From Nitrospirota bacterium (GTDB taxonomy: Bacteria; Nitrospirota; Nitrospiria; Nitrospirales; Nitrospiraceae), in NCBI GenBank assembly GCA_004296865.1, contig SCVQ01000400.1, positions 1 to 6,474 of the forward strand: 6,474 nucleotides of DNA, written 5' to 3'. Each line of letters starts with the position of its first letter. Within the stretch, counting starts at the first letter, position 1. Of the stretch, positions 5,475 through 6,474 are shown one piece after another. The notes below the pieces were generated by a model that was not told the DNA's origin, made no database searches, and was given only the letters and a program-made list of their open reading frames with translations. Both the position numbers and the translations under genes were made by a program.

Positions 5475-5513
5475 GGGTGAACCATAATCCCTGCGGTGAG
5501 GAGAGACTGCTCA

Positions 5514-5529
5514 CGCACGATTCGCACGA
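5514..5529. repeat. short direct repeat in the purH-purD spacer
   Basis: CGCACGA appears at 5514-5520 and 5523-5529, nine bases apart, flanked by CTCA and TGAG that could pair. It lies in the only sizeable gap of the purine cluster. It could be part of a regulatory site, but two 7-base copies in GC-rich DNA may be chance. I saw no convincing promoter or terminator in the rest of the 5475-5594 spacer. Confidence 0.25.
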
Positions 5530-5594
5530 TGAGGGACGGGAGTGGCGGAGTATGTAGAATCGTCGTTACACCTTTTCGAGGCCGGTCGGCCCGA

Positions 5595-6474
5595 TCAATG
5601 ACGGAAGTGTCGCATGCCGGCCAGAATCATCGCCATCCGATGCTCGTCCGCGGCCACCACGATTTCCTGGTCGCGGATCGAGCCGCCGGGCTGAATCACC
5701 GTCGTGATGCCGGCTTGCGCCGCCGCATCCAGCCCGTCCCGAAACGGAAAGAACGCATCCGAGGCCATCACGCAGCCCTTGACCGGCAGCACCGCTTTCA
5801 TCCCGGCCAGTTTCACCGAATCAACCCGGCTCATCTGCCCGGCGCCGATCCCGACCGTCTGCCCGGCCCGCGCATAGACGATGGCGTTCGACTTCACGTG
5901 TTTGCAGACCTTCCAGGCAAAGGCACAGGCCGCGTACTCCTCATCCGTGGGCTTGCGCTTCGTCGGAACCGCGAGCGTCCGCAGATCGGCGAGGGCCCCC
6001 AAGTCCCGATCCTGCACGATGAGCCCCCCGACCAGTTTTTTCAGATCCAGCCCGTCGCGTGTCTCCAGGGTGAGCGGACCGACATCGAGCAGCCGAAGGT
6101 CTTTTTTGCGCTTCAACTCCGCCAGAGCGTCGTCGCGATAGCCCGGGGCCACCACGACCTCGACGAACGTGGAGGTGATTTCCTTGGCCGCAGCCAGATC
6201 GACCGGTCGATTGAAGGCGATCACCCCGCCGAACGCCGACACCGGATCGGTCTCGCGAGCCTTCACATAGGCCTCCACCGGGCTCGCGCCAAGCGCCACC
6301 CCGCAGGGGTTGTTGTGCTTGACGATCACGGCGGCCGTCTCGCTGAATTCTTTCGCCAATTCCAGGGCCGAATTGGCATCCAGGTAATTGTTGTACGACA
6401 TGGCCTTCCCGTGCAGGACTTTCGCATGGGACACGGAGGGCTCGCGCGAACCCAATTCGCGATAAAAGGCCCCC
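5595..6474 (-). CDS. purH: bifunctional AICAR transformylase / IMP cyclohydrolase PurH, C-terminal part
   Basis: PurH performs the last two steps of IMP synthesis: formylation of AICAR with 10-formyl-tetrahydrofolate, then ring closure. Only 292 residues are in the window, and they are entirely the C-terminal transformylase portion. The reading frame is open at the right edge, where [18 protein letters not shown] continues an interior part of the protein, so the true start and the N-terminal cyclohydrolase domain lie outside (family length about 510-530). Visible landmarks, numbered from the first in-window codon, are [10 protein letters not shown] (20-29) and the catalytic KHNNPCG (52-58; Lys and His of the transformylase site), then [27 protein letters not shown] and the characteristic C-terminal GMRHFRH. 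No truncation or frameshift is seen. A TTG at 6455 is an internal Leu codon, not a start. purD follows on the same strand 120 bp away. Confidence 0.97.
   Translation of the reverse strand, partial: GAFYRELGSREPSVSHAKVLHGKAMSYNNYLDANSALELAKEFSETAAVIVKHNNPCGVALGASPVEAYVKARETDPVSAFGGVIAFNRPVDLAAAKEITSTFVEVVVAPGYRDDALAELKRKKDLRLLDVGPLTLETRDGLDLKKLVGGLIVQDRDLGALADLRTLAVPTKRKPTDEEYAACAFAWKVCKHVKSNAIVYARAGQTVGIGAGQMSRVDSVKLAGMKAVLPVKGCVMASDAFFPFRDGLDAAAQAGITTVIQPGGSIRDQEIVVAADEHRMAMILAGMRHFRH

Noticed and set aside
5584..5596. GC-rich palindrome GGCCGACCGGCC-like just after the purH stop, as a terminator
   Set aside because: The stem is only four to five pairs and no T-run follows on the minus strand; transcription probably continues into purD.

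Overview
The window is a GC-rich, gene-dense stretch of bacterial core genome. Every confidently identified gene is a housekeeping gene, or nearly so. A lipoprotein with a lipobox points to a diderm-type envelope. The gene mix, the GTG starts and the overall protein flavour remind me of Nitrospira/Nitrospirota. That placement is an impression from the sequences, not something the window proves. There are no rRNA or tRNA genes, insertion sequences, CRISPR arrays or phage genes, and no sign of recent gene transfer.

Left part, plus strand. Positions 1-272 are an intergenic region with two divergent sigma-70-like promoters. A near-consensus one fires leftward (145-173) toward a gene that lies mostly or wholly outside the window. 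The other fires rightward (213-242) into rsmD-coaD-aspB. These three genes are packed with two successive 4-base ATGA overlaps. They encode a 16S rRNA guanine-N2 methyltransferase, the penultimate enzyme of CoA synthesis and a PLP aminotransferase. After an 88-bp gap with its own candidate promoter comes a small FmdB-type zinc-ribbon protein with a long Ser/Thr/Pro tail.

Right part, minus strand, read from the right edge. The C-terminal half of purH (AICAR transformylase domain, cut by the window edge) is followed by purD (GAR synthetase), then a TsaC/Sua5-type threonylcarbamoyl-AMP synthase 23 bp further on, and finally a small coiled-coil lipoprotein with a lysine/alanine-rich tail and its own candidate promoter. 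purH and purD catalyse steps of the same pathway, de novo IMP synthesis. TsaC makes the activated intermediate for the t6A tRNA modification and probably rides in the purine operon. The lipoprotein ends 23 bp from the convergent zinc-ribbon gene, and I see no clear terminator between them.

I did not find a novel multi-gene system. The points worth a second look are small: the strong leftward promoter at the left edge, the lipoprotein with a histone-H1-like tail, the zinc-ribbon protein's tail, two GTG-started genes overlapped by tiny upstream ATG frames, and a variant active-site signature in the TsaC homologue.
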